64,000 nucleotides of DNA from Labilibaculum sp. (GTDB taxonomy: Bacteria > Bacteroidota > Bacteroidia > Bacteroidales > Marinifilaceae), in assembly GCF_963664555.1 (NCBI RefSeq), contig NZ_OY761461.1, forward strand, positions 3,947,769 to 4,011,768, in the 5' to 3' direction. A model generated the notes under the pieces. It was not told the origin of the DNA. It made no database searches and saw nothing but the letters and a program-made list of their open reading frames with translations. The position numbers were made by a program, and so were the translations under genes. Positions 37,868 to 46,247 of this stretch are shown here, one piece after another; positions within the stretch are counted from its first letter, which is position 1; the number at the start of each line of letters is the position of its first letter.

Positions 37868-38479
37868 CTAATTTCTTATTAACTGAGGTAAAATTGCATT
37901 CACAACTTTTTCTACCGACTCCTCAGGTGTCATTTCAGAGGTTTTGATTTCTAAAAACGGATTCTCAGGTGGCTCAAAAGGAGAATCAAGACCTGTAAAA
38001 TTTTTAATTTCTCCATTTCTGGCTTTCTTATACAATCCTTTTACATCCCTCTCCTCACATACTTTATAAGATGCATTTACATACACCTCTAAAAAATCCT
38101 CTTCCCCAATTGTTTCCTTTGCAACATCCCTAATGTCAATAGTAGGACTCACAAAACAATTAATTGTAATGATACCACAATTCAAAAACAACTTAGACAC
38201 CTCAGCAATACGTCTGATATTTTCAGTTCTGTCTTCTTCCGAGAAGCCTAAATTTTTATTTATTCCTGTCCGAATGTTATCTCCATCTAGAATTTGAGTC
38301 AAAAAACCTCTCTTCTGAAGTTCCTTTTCCAATCCAATAGCAATAGTGGTTTTACCTGATCCGGAAAGTCCAGTCATCCAAATAACCTTAGAATTTTGAT
38401 TTAAAAACCCTTCTTTATCTTCCCTTCCTAAAATCCGATCAAACACAGGATGGATATTTGTTGCTTTTGTGGTCATCAA
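37868..38479 (-). CDS. cysC: Adenylyl-sulfate kinase
   Basis: 203 aa. Phosphorylates APS to PAPS. Walker A GLSGSGKTTIAIGLEK, DGDNIRTGINKNLGFS (APS site), RTENIRRIAEVSKLF, the lid CFVSPTIDIRD and the C-terminal FTGLDSPFEPPENP. First gene of the cysC-cysD-cysN operon. With PAPS reductase not visible here, the PAPS could serve either assimilation or sulfation. Confidence 0.95.
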   Translation of the reverse strand: MMTTKATNIHPVFDRILGREDKEGFLNQNSKVIWMTGLSGSGKTTIAIGLEKELQKRGFLTQILDGDNIRTGINKNLGFSEEDRTENIRRIAEVSKLFLNCGIITINCFVSPTIDIRDVAKETIGEEDFLEVYVNASYKVCEERDVKGLYKKARNGEIKNFTGLDSPFEPPENPFLEIKTSEMTPEESVEKVVNAILPQLIRN

Positions 38480-38531
38480 CTATTTTTTGTTTTGCTATTT
38501 TTTTACGATTCTGATTTTTGAAAAGTAAGGG

Positions 38532-38539
38532 CAAATGTA
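38532..38539 (-). promoter_or_regulatory. Candidate -7 element for cysCDN
   Basis: TACATTTG on the minus strand, 52 bp upstream of the cysC ATG, fits TAnnTTTG; no clear -33 at normal spacing. Confidence 0.45.
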
Positions 38540-38593
38540 CATATTATCAGTAGATTTTAAAAATCTGAGCATTTTTCAATTCATGATTTTTCG

Positions 38594-38625
38594 CAAAAAA
38601 AAATCCGGATTTTTCAATCCAGATT
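38594..38625 (-). terminator. Terminator after fabI
   Basis: On the minus strand, stem AATCTGGATT / AATCCGGATT (one G-U pair), loop GAAA, then a run of T. It separates fabI from the cys operon. Confidence 0.9.
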
Positions 38626-38649
38626 CAAAAGATAATATTTAGCTTTTTA

Positions 38650-39489
38650 TTATTCTTTACAATCACAAGGATCAAAACTCTTATTGTATTGGCTCATAGC
38701 TCTATAACTCATGCCCATACTTGAAAAACCTCCATCGTGAAATAAATTCTGCATGGTAACTTTCTTCGTTAAATCAGAGAACAAAGTGATACAATAATTA
38801 GCACATTCTTCAGCTGTAGCATTCCCTAAAGGTGACATTCGCTCCGAAAAATCAATCAAAGAATTGAATCCTTTAACTCCGCTACCAGCAGTAGTCATTG
38901 TTGGTGATTGAGAAATGGTATTGATACGAACACTTTTTTCGCGTCCGTAAATATATCCAAAACTTCTGGCGATCGATTCCAGCATCGATTTAGCATCAGC
39001 CATATCGTTGTATTCGTACATTGTTCTTTGTGCCGCTGCATAAGATAGAGCAACTACAGATCCCCACTCAGCGATTGCATCAAGTTTTTTAGCTGTTTGC
39101 AGCACTTTGTGAAATGAAATAGCCGAAATATCCAATGTTTTTTTCAAGTACTCGTAATTCAATTCATCGTAAGCAAGTCCTTTTCGAACATTTGGCGACA
39201 TACCGATTGAGTGAAGAACGAAATCAATTTTACCACCCAAAATCTCCATCGATTTTGTAAACAACACTTCCAAATCCTCAGGACTGGTAGCATCAGCAGG
39301 AATTACCTGAGCATTACATTTTTTAGCCAATTCATCAATTGTACCCATTCGGATGGAAACAAGAGTATTTGTTAAAACAATCTCAGCTCCTTCTGCCACG
39401 GCTAGTTCTGCAACTTTCCATGCAATAGACATTTCATTCAAGGCACCAAAAACAATCCCTTTTTTCCCTTTTAATAAATTATACGACAT
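38650..39489 (-). CDS. fabI: Enoyl-[acyl-carrier-protein] reductase (NADH)
   Basis: 279-aa SDR enzyme completing each cycle of fatty-acid elongation. N-terminal nucleotide-binding region GIVFGALNEMSIAWKVAE, DFVLHSIGMSP, the catalytic region SYAAAQRTMYEYNDMADAKS (Tyr and Lys of the YxxMxxAK type) and the substrate loop NTISQSPTMTTAGSGV. The C-terminal Cys-containing tail FDPCDCKE is slightly unusual. A promoter-like TATCTTTG is 29 bp upstream. This enzyme is the target of triclosan-type inhibitors in other bacteria. Confidence 0.95.
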   Translation of the reverse strand: MSYNLLKGKKGIVFGALNEMSIAWKVAELAVAEGAEIVLTNTLVSIRMGTIDELAKKCNAQVIPADATSPEDLEVLFTKSMEILGGKIDFVLHSIGMSPNVRKGLAYDELNYEYLKKTLDISAISFHKVLQTAKKLDAIAEWGSVVALSYAAAQRTMYEYNDMADAKSMLESIARSFGYIYGREKSVRINTISQSPTMTTAGSGVKGFNSLIDFSERMSPLGNATAEECANYCITLFSDLTKKVTMQNLFHDGGFSSMGMSYRAMSQYNKSFDPCDCKE

Positions 39490-39517
39490 ACTTTGTAATT
39501 ATCATTTTTTTCAGCTT

Positions 39518-39525
39518 CAAAGATA
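39518..39525 (-). promoter_or_regulatory. Candidate -7 element for fabI
   Basis: TATCTTTG on the minus strand, 28 bp upstream of the fabI ATG, agrees with TAnnTTTG. Confidence 0.5.
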
Positions 39526-39607
39526 ACACATTAAATTAAGAATGATCCTAAATAAGCTCATTAATTAAGACTGAATAAATTCTTTAATTCGATCACCCAC
39601 ATAATAA

Positions 39608-41263
39608 TCAATTAGATAACAGTACCTTAGCATTCTCCAAAGCTGCCTGTGTGAGGTCTGCTCCACTTAGCATTTTAGCAAGCTCTTCTATTCTGCTTTG
39701 TTGGTCGAGAAGTACAATATTTGAATAGGTTTCCAACTCATCATCTGCCTTATAAACCTTATAATGATTTTTACCTTTCCCTGCTATCTGAGGAAGATGA
39801 GTGATACTGATTACCTGAATATTTTCTGCCATTTTATTCATCATAGTTCCCATTTTAGCTGCAATTTCACCGGAAACTCCCGTATCAATTTCATCAAAAA
39901 CGATGGATGGCAATGCGGTTGATGATGAGATTAAATACTTGATACTCAACATCAGACGAGACAACTCTCCCCCTGAAGCAACCCTTTGCACTTCCTCTAT
40001 CTGACCATTCTTATTCGCACTAAACAGAAAGCTTAAATAATCACGTCCCAAATACTGAAAATCTTCTTTAATCTGTGTCGAAATCTTAAAATTTGCATTG
40101 GGAATTCCGAGCTGAACAAGCTGGGAAACTATTGTTTTCTCGATAGCAGGAATCACCTTTACCCTACTATCTGTAAGCTTTTCAGCTGATTTAAGAACCA
40201 ATTCCTCCTGCGTTTTCAATTGCTTCTTCAAATCTTCAATGAAATCATCACCAGAAACAATTTTATCCACTTTTTGTATCAATTCTTCCCGGATTTGAAT
40301 TAATTCTTCAACAGAATTTACATGATGCTTCTGCTGTAAGGAATAAACAGCATCTAATTTCTGATTTAAAAATTCAATTCGTGAAGGATCCAATTCAACA
40401 GATTCATTACTTCGATCTAATTCCTGTGCCAGATCATTCAATTCTATATATGCACTCTCCAATCGCTCAAAGAAACTTTCAGCATCTGAAAATACGTTTT
40501 TGATTTGAGCAATTGCGTTCCGTGCCTCTTTCAGCTGTATAACAATCGGAAATTCACCTTCCGACAAATTTTCATACGCTTTAACCAAACCCGACTTAAT
40601 TTCCTCGGCATGAGTCAGAGTTTCCAACTCAGCTTCCATTTCAACCTGTTCCCCGGCGACTAACTTTGCATCGAGCAATTGCTCCAATTGAAACTGAAAA
40701 TAATCCAAATCAGCTTTTTCCTTAGCGGCTAATTCTTCCTGTTTACGAAGCTCCTGTTTTAGCTTTTGAAATTTATCAAAACACTCCTGATACTTTTTTA
40801 AGATCTCCGAATTGCCTGCATAAGTATCTACAATGCCTACCTGATATTCGAAACTTCCAATCACTAAATTCTGATTTTGGCTGTGCACATCAATCAGGCG
40901 AAAACCTAACTCTTTTAAAATTTTTACACTTACAGGAGAATCGTTCACAAAAGCCCGGCTCTTGCCATTAGGAAGAATTTCTCTTCGCAGCAGAGTTTCC
41001 TTTTCGTAATCCAATTCATTGTCGGCAAAAAACTTCTCCAATTGATATCTTTCAATTGAAAATGAACTTTCAATTATGCACTTTTGTTCTTTATCCTTAA
41101 GCACATTCACCTCCGCTCTTTGACCTAAAACTAAGGACAAGGCTCCTAAAAGTATTGACTTACCAGAACCTGTTTCTCCCGTTATTACTGAGAAACCATC
41201 TGAAAATTCAATATCCAGCTTTGTAATTAAAGCATAATTCTGAATTGATATGGATTGAAGCAT
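39608..41263 (-). CDS. recN: DNA repair protein RecN
   Basis: 551-aa SMC-like ATPase acting in double-strand-break repair. The N-terminal head half has Walker A GETGSGKSILLGAL (residues about 30-43) and RAFVNDSPV. A long coiled coil runs from about residue 150 to 370, rich in Glu, Lys and Leu. The C-terminal head half has the signature VASGGELSRLMLSIKYL, Walker B SIVFDEIDTGVSG and the H-loop ISITHLPQIA. Downstream of DUF4835 and coaBC on the same strand, the usual Bacteroidota order. Confidence 0.96.
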   Translation of the reverse strand: MLQSISIQNYALITKLDIEFSDGFSVITGETGSGKSILLGALSLVLGQRAEVNVLKDKEQKCIIESSFSIERYQLEKFFADNELDYEKETLLRREILPNGKSRAFVNDSPVSVKILKELGFRLIDVHSQNQNLVIGSFEYQVGIVDTYAGNSEILKKYQECFDKFQKLKQELRKQEELAAKEKADLDYFQFQLEQLLDAKLVAGEQVEMEAELETLTHAEEIKSGLVKAYENLSEGEFPIVIQLKEARNAIAQIKNVFSDAESFFERLESAYIELNDLAQELDRSNESVELDPSRIEFLNQKLDAVYSLQQKHHVNSVEELIQIREELIQKVDKIVSGDDFIEDLKKQLKTQEELVLKSAEKLTDSRVKVIPAIEKTIVSQLVQLGIPNANFKISTQIKEDFQYLGRDYLSFLFSANKNGQIEEVQRVASGGELSRLMLSIKYLISSSTALPSIVFDEIDTGVSGEIAAKMGTMMNKMAENIQVISITHLPQIAGKGKNHYKVYKADDELETYSNIVLLDQQSRIEELAKMLSGADLTQAALENAKVLLSN

Positions 41264-41321
41264 AGGAATCTAAAAAATGATCATGGTAACTCGGCAAAAC
41301 AAACTTATTCCTAAAATAGAA

Positions 41322-42227
41322 TTACTTCTCTTTTTGCCCTATTATTTTATTATATTTTGAAATATTGGCAGGATCTATTTCGCTGAGGATATTAAAAACT
41401 CTTTTCTTTTCATCCGTGAAAGATTCTGAAAAAATATTCACCAACTCATCTGCTTTTGCATCAAAAAATATTTGAAGAATAAATGATCCTGGTTTTGCTC
41501 TATATGCTTTCTGAAGCAAACGCAAACTTTCGGCTATTTCGGCTCTGGATTCAGTTAAACGCTCTGCCATATTATCCAAGCCCAAACGATGATAACGATA
41601 TAAACACTCGCGAACAGGACTATATGCATTGTTTAATATATTCTCGACTAACCAATATCTGTTTTTTCTACTTTCAAAAGCCTTCCAGCCTTTTACATTT
41701 GAATTTTGCATCTTATTTACAATCTCCTCGGCTTTTGCGTAGTAAACACTCCCACCATCCATAGAATAGGTGTCGTAATCCAAACCTAAAACAATATAAG
41801 CATAGTACGACAACAATGCAGTTAAACTGGAAGGCGTAGTTGCCTCGTTAAACTCCAACGCTTCATACTCTACATACTTAAACTGTACATCATCATCTTT
41901 AAAATTTAGCAATACACTATTATAAGATGAATTGTATACTGGTCGGCTAACCTGAACCTGAACAGTTCCTTTGAACTCATCAGCCGATATTTGATTGGTC
42001 AAATTAATTAGAATTGTACATTCTATTCTCTCATCGTAACTATAAACATGATCTGTCCATCTGGTGGTATTCATAAACTCGTAAACCGAAGTCTGAAGTG
42101 TTCTAAATACCTGCTTATTGGTTCCCTGAATTTGCTGACTCACAACCTGAACATTGCACCTTAACTCCTGAGAAAACAAAGGAATAGAGATGATAAAAGA
42201 AAATAGCAATACAATGAGTTTTCGCAT
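41322..42227 (-). CDS. DUF4835 family exported protein
   Basis: 301 aa with a signal peptide (1-19, ending IPLFSQ). The N-terminal block ELRCNVQVVSQQIQGTNKQVF and NTTRWTDHVYSYDERIEC, with VYNSSYNSVLLNFKD, is typical of the Bacteroidota DUF4835 family. This gene nearly always sits between coaBC and recN. Members have been linked to the type IX secretion/cell-envelope context in the literature (PorE-like naming is not certain), so no enzyme function is claimed. No catalytic motif seen. Confidence 0.88.
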   Translation of the reverse strand: MRKLIVLLFSFIISIPLFSQELRCNVQVVSQQIQGTNKQVFRTLQTSVYEFMNTTRWTDHVYSYDERIECTILINLTNQISADEFKGTVQVQVSRPVYNSSYNSVLLNFKDDDVQFKYVEYEALEFNEATTPSSLTALLSYYAYIVLGLDYDTYSMDGGSVYYAKAEEIVNKMQNSNVKGWKAFESRKNRYWLVENILNNAYSPVRECLYRYHRLGLDNMAERLTESRAEIAESLRLLQKAYRAKPGSFILQIFFDAKADELVNIFSESFTDEKKRVFNILSEIDPANISKYNKIIGQKEK

Positions 42228-42286
42228 AATTGGATTTCAAAAGTTAACAGCTAAAGTTAAAAATTTAAACGGAAGTGAACCAATAT

Positions 42287-42880
42287 TTATTCTTCATAAT
42301 ATGCAATCAATTCATTAACGATATCTTTTGCCACCTCTGATTTGCTTTTCAACTCGTAGTTTTTGCACTCTCCGCTCTTATTGATTACCGTTATCTTATT
42401 GGTATCATGTTGAAATCCGGCTCCTTTATCATTCAAAGAATTAAGAACAATAAAGTCTAAATTTTTCTTCTCCAATTTCAATTTGGCATTGGTTTCTTCA
42501 TCATTTGTTTCCAATGCAAAACCGACCAAAAACTGTTCTGTTGTTTTAATGGCACCCAAAGATGCTGCAATATCCTTTGTGGGAGTAAGCTCTATGATAT
42601 AATTTTCCTTTCCTCGCTTCACCTTTGTATTTTCGGGTGTAAGAGGTGTAAAATCGGCCACTGCTGCAGTCATAATTCCCCCATCGCAAGATGGAAATGC
42701 CTTTAGTGATGCCTCGTACATTTCCTGAGCAGAAACAACATCAATACGTTTAATATTTGGATTTTGAGTACTTAAAGAGGTGGGACCACTTACCAAAACT
42801 ACCTGAGCTCCCTGAGAAGCTAATTCTTCGGCTATTGAAAAGCCCATTTTTCCGGATGAGAAATTGCCAATAAAACGCAC
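42287..42880 (-). CDS. coaB: Phosphopantothenate-cysteine ligase half of CoaBC (frame-shifted)
   Basis: C-terminal half of CoaBC: couples cysteine to 4'-phosphopantothenate using CTP. The annotated start is a GTG with no separate ribosome-binding site. The same frame is open upstream to 42937 and encodes LSSKKILITTGPTYEKIDPV, the conserved beginning of the ligase domain, so translation must begin before this GTG in a functional protein. Downstream blocks RFIGNFSSGKMG, DGGIMTAAVADF and NDKGAGFQHDTNKI are intact. It is out of frame with the decarboxylase half because of the 11-base T run at 42938-42948. Confidence 0.85.
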   Translation of the reverse strand: MRFIGNFSSGKMGFSIAEELASQGAQVVLVSGPTSLSTQNPNIKRIDVVSAQEMYEASLKAFPSCDGGIMTAAVADFTPLTPENTKVKRGKENYIIELTPTKDIAASLGAIKTTEQFLVGFALETNDEETNAKLKLEKKNLDFIVLNSLNDKGAGFQHDTNKITVINKSGECKNYELKSKSEVAKDIVNELIAYYEE

Positions 42881-42933
42881 AGGATCAATTTTTTCGTAGG
42901 TTGGTCCTGTGGTAATTAAAATCTTCTTACTGC

Positions 42934-43491
42934 TTAGTTTTTTTTTTTAGATTCAAAGAACTCAATAATTTTCTGAACAATAATCTCCGGTTCTTCCATC
43001 CTCCCCTTTCCGTAGAGTCCACTAGCCAGCTCACCACTCGAAGGTTCAATAAACAGATCTCCATAAGATCTTAAAATTTCCATATTTCGCAATGTGGCAG
43101 GATGCTTAAACATATCCAAATCCATTGCAGGAGTATGAATAACCGGACATTTAGCTGAAAGATAGGTTGTTAAAAGTAAATTGTCACAAATACCATTGGC
43201 CATTTTAGCCATTGTATTGGCTGTTGTTGGTGCAATAATCAATAAATCTGCCCAAATACCAAGATCTACATGACTATTCCATGATCCATCATCATGTTTA
43301 AAGAAATCTGATAATACGGTATTTTTGGATAAGGTAGCCATGGTTACCGGAGAAATAAACTCCTTTGCATAGGTAGTCATGATCACTTTTACATTTGCTC
43401 CTTCTTTCACTAATAAACGCACTAAAGAAGCCGCTTTATAAGCCGCAATACTTGCAGTAACTCCAAGAATAATGTTTTTATCTTTTAACAT
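42934..43491 (-). CDS. coaC: Phosphopantothenoylcysteine decarboxylase half of CoaBC (frame-shifted)
   Basis: N-terminal half of CoaBC, 185 aa: FMN-dependent decarboxylation to 4'-phosphopantetheine. NIILGVTASIAAYKAASLVR, HVDLGIWADLLIIAPTTANT with the ANTxAKMANGICDNLL block, and TPAMDLDMFKHPA (active-site region) are present. It ends at a stop (KKKN, then TAA) directly after the homopolymer 42938-42948. Adding one A or losing two would join it in frame to the ligase half. Most bacteria, including Bacteroidota, have a single CoaBC polypeptide of about 400 aa. Confidence 0.88.
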   Translation of the reverse strand: MLKDKNIILGVTASIAAYKAASLVRLLVKEGANVKVIMTTYAKEFISPVTMATLSKNTVLSDFFKHDDGSWNSHVDLGIWADLLIIAPTTANTMAKMANGICDNLLLTTYLSAKCPVIHTPAMDLDMFKHPATLRNMEILRSYGDLFIEPSSGELASGLYGKGRMEEPEIIVQKIIEFFESKKKN

Positions 43492-43504
43492 AAACCATAT
43501 TTAA

Positions 43505-43537
43505 AAATAAAAAGTTCCCTTTTACAACAAAGGGAAC
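43505..43537 (-). terminator. Terminator-like hairpin between omega and coaBC
   Basis: On the minus strand, perfect 9-bp stem GTTCCCTTT / AAAGGGAAC, 6-nt loop, then TTTTTA. It lies between the rpoZ-like stop and the coaC start, so coaBC may have its own promoter or depend on readthrough. Confidence 0.75.
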
Positions 43538-43555
43538 GATTAAACTATTTTGTAA

Positions 43556-43891
43556 TTAATCTTCTGCTTGTACCTCTTTTGCAGGATTTCTGTAGTAGAT
43601 TTCTCCGCTAATAAATTCCTCAACTGCGATTAATGATGGCTTTGGCAATCTCTCGTAATACTTAGAGATTTCAATTTGCTCCCGATTTTCAAAAACCTCT
43701 TCCAAGTTATCTGTATAAGATGCAAACTCCTGCAACTTCTTATTCAGTTCACTTTTCAGTTCAACAGCAATCTGATTAGAACGTTTTGCCATAATCACTA
43801 CAGATTCGTAAACATTACCCACTTCTTCACTTAACTCAGTCATGTTACGGGTAATTGTAGAACTTGCTGCATTTGTTTTCTTGTAATCCAT
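43556..43891 (-). CDS. rpoZ: RNA polymerase omega subunit (Bacteroidota type)
   Basis: 111 aa. Stabilises the beta-prime subunit in RNA polymerase. The Bacteroidota-type omega is recognised by the conserved helix region NVYESVVIMAKRSNQIAVELK (the RAxQI-type core), with an acidic C-terminus ISGEIYYRNPAKEVQAED. Position between bamD and coaBC matches the order in this phylum. It starts 24 bp after bamD's stop and is followed by a terminator. Confidence 0.88.
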   Translation of the reverse strand: MDYKKTNAASSTITRNMTELSEEVGNVYESVVIMAKRSNQIAVELKSELNKKLQEFASYTDNLEEVFENREQIEISKYYERLPKPSLIAVEEFISGEIYYRNPAKEVQAED

Positions 43892-43914
43892 ACTATAAAA
43901 GAATTAGATCTATT

Positions 43915-44718
43915 TTAAATATTCGTATTAAACTTACTCAAGTAGGCCTCTATACCTTCAATCATTTTTTCAGTACGTTTTTGGTACTTACTTTCAGGGA
44001 ATTCGTCTACAAAAGAATAATATTCTTCTTTTGCGAGATTATATCTTTCTCTTTTTTTGCCTTCAACACTTAACAATGCCAATTCGAACCGGGATTCCAA
44101 AAGCATAAACATTAAATCTTCACGATATGATGAGCCGGGATAATCTTTGATGCCATTTTGCAAAGAAACAATTGCAGCAGGAAAATGCCCTCTGTCGTAA
44201 TAATTCTTTGCACTCAAGAATGATTTATATACCAACTTATCCTGCATTTCATCAATATAATCGTTGCATTTTGGAATTCGGGTAGAATTCGGATAGCGAT
44301 TAATGTATAATTGAAAAGCATCAATAGCATCTTTTGTTGATGTCTGATCCAATCTTGGTTTTGGTGACTCCAAATAGTAGCAATATGCACTCATATACAA
44401 ACTCTCTTCTGAATACGGACTATCCGGAAATGTTTTCAGGAAATTCCTGAAGAAATATCCTGCAGAAATATAATCTCCCGAACCATACGAACAATAGGAA
44501 ATATAATAGCTAATTGTTTCCGCCTTACTTGTTCCCCGATAAATAGGTAACAACTCCTCGAAAAGAGTTGACGCTTTTACATATTCTTCCGCATTATAGT
44601 ATTCAACAGCCTTCTTATATTTCAAAGGATTATCGTTACTCTTAAGAAGTTTTTGATACTCACTGCATCCACCTAAAACAAAGGCGAACAGTAAAAAAAG
44701 ATAAACAATTTTTCTCAT
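43915..44718 (-). CDS. bamD: Outer-membrane assembly lipoprotein BamD
   Basis: 267-aa lipoprotein of the beta-barrel assembly machinery. Signal with lipobox VLGGC, then TPR-type repeats (YNAEEYVKASTLFEELL, YSEESLYMSAYCYYLES, DAFQLYINRYPNST, YDRGHFPAAIVSLQNGIKDY) as in BamD/YfiO. The start at ATG 44718 is chosen over an in-frame ATG 27 bp upstream because the signal peptide begins there (MRKIVYLFLL). First gene of the conserved bamD-rpoZ-coaBC-DUF4835-recN block. Confidence 0.92.
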   Translation of the reverse strand: MRKIVYLFLLFAFVLGGCSEYQKLLKSNDNPLKYKKAVEYYNAEEYVKASTLFEELLPIYRGTSKAETISYYISYCSYGSGDYISAGYFFRNFLKTFPDSPYSEESLYMSAYCYYLESPKPRLDQTSTKDAIDAFQLYINRYPNSTRIPKCNDYIDEMQDKLVYKSFLSAKNYYDRGHFPAAIVSLQNGIKDYPGSSYREDLMFMLLESRFELALLSVEGKKRERYNLAKEEYYSFVDEFPESKYQKRTEKMIEGIEAYLSKFNTNI

Positions 44719-44749
44719 AGGTATAGCTACTCTATTTTTTTGCATTTTG

Positions 44750-44757
44750 CAAAGATA
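44750..44757 (-). promoter_or_regulatory. Candidate -7 element for bamD
   Basis: TATCTTTG on the minus strand, 31 bp upstream of the bamD ATG; fits TAnnTTTG. Confidence 0.5.
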
Positions 44758-44817
44758 TAGTTTTCAAGCGAAATATAGGATACTTTCTACTCATATTATA
44801 CAATTCTTTATAATTTA

Positions 44818-44847
44818 TTGCTAAAATTCTAAAAAAGATTACTTTTG
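44818..44847 (+). promoter_or_regulatory. Complete Bacteroidota-type promoter for the alpha-oxoamine synthase gene
   Basis: TTG (44818-44820), exactly 19 nt, then TACTTTTG (44840-44847). This is the consensus spacing. It includes the TTG at 44845 that would otherwise be a possible start codon, so translation is assigned to GTG 44884. Confidence 0.75.
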
Positions 44848-44883
44848 CACAATTACAATGAAATAAATCAAAAAGCATATATC

Positions 44884-46134
44884 GTGGATATTTTTGACAA
44901 AATTAAAACACAAAAGGGGAATATCGGGCAGTACGCGAAGCAGGCTCATGGCTATTTTGCTTTCCCAAAACTAGAAGGAGAAATCGGATCTAGAATGAAA
45001 TTTCGTGGAAAAGAAGTTTTGACATGGAGTTTGAATAACTATATCGGATTGGCAAATCACCCTGAAGTGAGAAAAGAAGATGCTGAAGCATCTGCAAGAT
45101 GGGGATTAGCATATCCAATGGGTGCTCGTATGATGTCAGGACAAACCAGTCGTCACGAGGAATTAGAAGCTCAACTAGCTGAATTTGTTGGGAAACCAGA
45201 CGCATTTCTTTTGAATTTTGGTTACCAGGGTATGGTTTCTATCATTGATGCAATGGTTGGTCGTCATGATGTGATTGTTTATGATTCTGAATCACATGCA
45301 TGTATCATGGATGGATTGAGACTTCATGTTGGAAAACGCTTCGTTTATCCGCATAACGATATGGACAATCTTCGTAAAGAATTAGAGAGAGCTACCAAAT
45401 GGACTGAAAAAACAGGTGGTGGAATTCTTGTAATTACTGAAGGTGTGTTTGGAATGGCTGGTGACCTTGGTAAATTAGATGAAATTTGTGCTCTTAAGGA
45501 TGATTTCAATTTCCGTTTACTTGTTGACGATGCTCATGGTTTTGGTGTAATGGGAAAAACCGGTGCTGGTACTATTGAGCATTTCGGTGTTGAAGATAAA
45601 GTAGATTTACATTTCAGTACTTTCGCAAAAGCAATGGCCGGTATCGGTGCTTTTATCGCCTGCAGCGAAGAAGTTGGTACTTACCTAAGATACACAATGA
45701 GATCTCAAATTTTTGCGAAATCATTGCCAATGCCTATCGTGGAAGGATCTATTAAGCGTTTGGAGTTGTTGAAAAACTCTCCTGAATTGCGTGAGAAACT
45801 TTGGAACGTAACCAATGCTCTACAAACTGGTTTAACTAAAGCAGGATTAAACATTGGTGTAACAGAGTCTCCTGTAACACCAGTTTATTTATCAGGTAGT
45901 GTGGCTGAAGGAACTCAGGTAACTATGGATTTAAGAGAAAATTACAATATTTTCTGTTCTATAGTTGTTTACCCTGTAATTCCCAAAGGACAATTACTGC
46001 TTAGATTGATTCCTACTGCTATGCACACCTTAGAAGATGTTGAATACACTGTTAATGCATTTAAAGAGGTTGCTAAGAAATTGAACGAAGGCAAATACAG
46101 CAACGAGAAATTTGCTGATATTTTCAATCAATAG
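44884..46134 (+). CDS. Alpha-oxoamine synthase family PLP enzyme (serine palmitoyltransferase-like)
   Basis: 416 aa from GTG 44884 (VDIFDKIKTQKGNIGQ); a TTG at 44845 lies in the promoter and is rejected. PLP-dependent acyl-CoA:amino-acid condensing enzyme. LTWSLNNYIGLANHPEV and YPMGARMMSGQTSRHEELE at the N-terminus, SHACIMDGLRLH, EGVFGMAGDLG, DDAHGFGVMGKTG and the Schiff-base region HFSTFAKAMAGIGAFIA (Lys in FAK). The family includes serine palmitoyltransferase, KBL and BioF. In Bacteroidota sphingolipid synthesis the Spt assignment is plausible, but the sequence differs from the well-known Bacteroides Spt and may be a sister group of unknown amino-acid specificity. Confidence 0.85.
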   Translation: MDIFDKIKTQKGNIGQYAKQAHGYFAFPKLEGEIGSRMKFRGKEVLTWSLNNYIGLANHPEVRKEDAEASARWGLAYPMGARMMSGQTSRHEELEAQLAEFVGKPDAFLLNFGYQGMVSIIDAMVGRHDVIVYDSESHACIMDGLRLHVGKRFVYPHNDMDNLRKELERATKWTEKTGGGILVITEGVFGMAGDLGKLDEICALKDDFNFRLLVDDAHGFGVMGKTGAGTIEHFGVEDKVDLHFSTFAKAMAGIGAFIACSEEVGTYLRYTMRSQIFAKSLPMPIVEGSIKRLELLKNSPELREKLWNVTNALQTGLTKAGLNIGVTESPVTPVYLSGSVAEGTQVTMDLRENYNIFCSIVVYPVIPKGQLLLRLIPTAMHTLEDVEYTVNAFKEVAKKLNEGKYSNEKFADIFNQ

Positions 46135-46154
46135 TATTCTAAACAATACAATAC

Positions 46155-46184
46155 AAACGACATTCTTTCGAATGTCGTTTTTTT
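46155..46184 (+). terminator. Terminator after the alpha-oxoamine synthase gene
   Basis: Perfect 11-bp stem AAACGACATTC / GAATGTCGTTT with loop TTTC, followed by TTTT. Confidence 0.93.
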
Positions 46185-46189
46185 ACGCA

Positions 46190-46225
46190 AAAAAAATTAC
46201 CCGACCAGCAAGTAGTCGGGCAATT
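46190..46225 (-). terminator. Terminator after trxB
   Basis: On the minus strand, stem AATTGCCCGAC / GTCGGGTAATT (one G-U), 9-nt loop, then a T-run. It faces the preceding plus-strand terminator. Confidence 0.9.
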
Positions 46226-46247
46226 TAATTAGGTATAGAATTTTTTC

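Noticed and set aside
44845-44883. TTG 44845 as start of the alpha-oxoamine synthase
   Set aside because: It lies in the -7 promoter element; GTG 44884 gives the family-like N-terminus.
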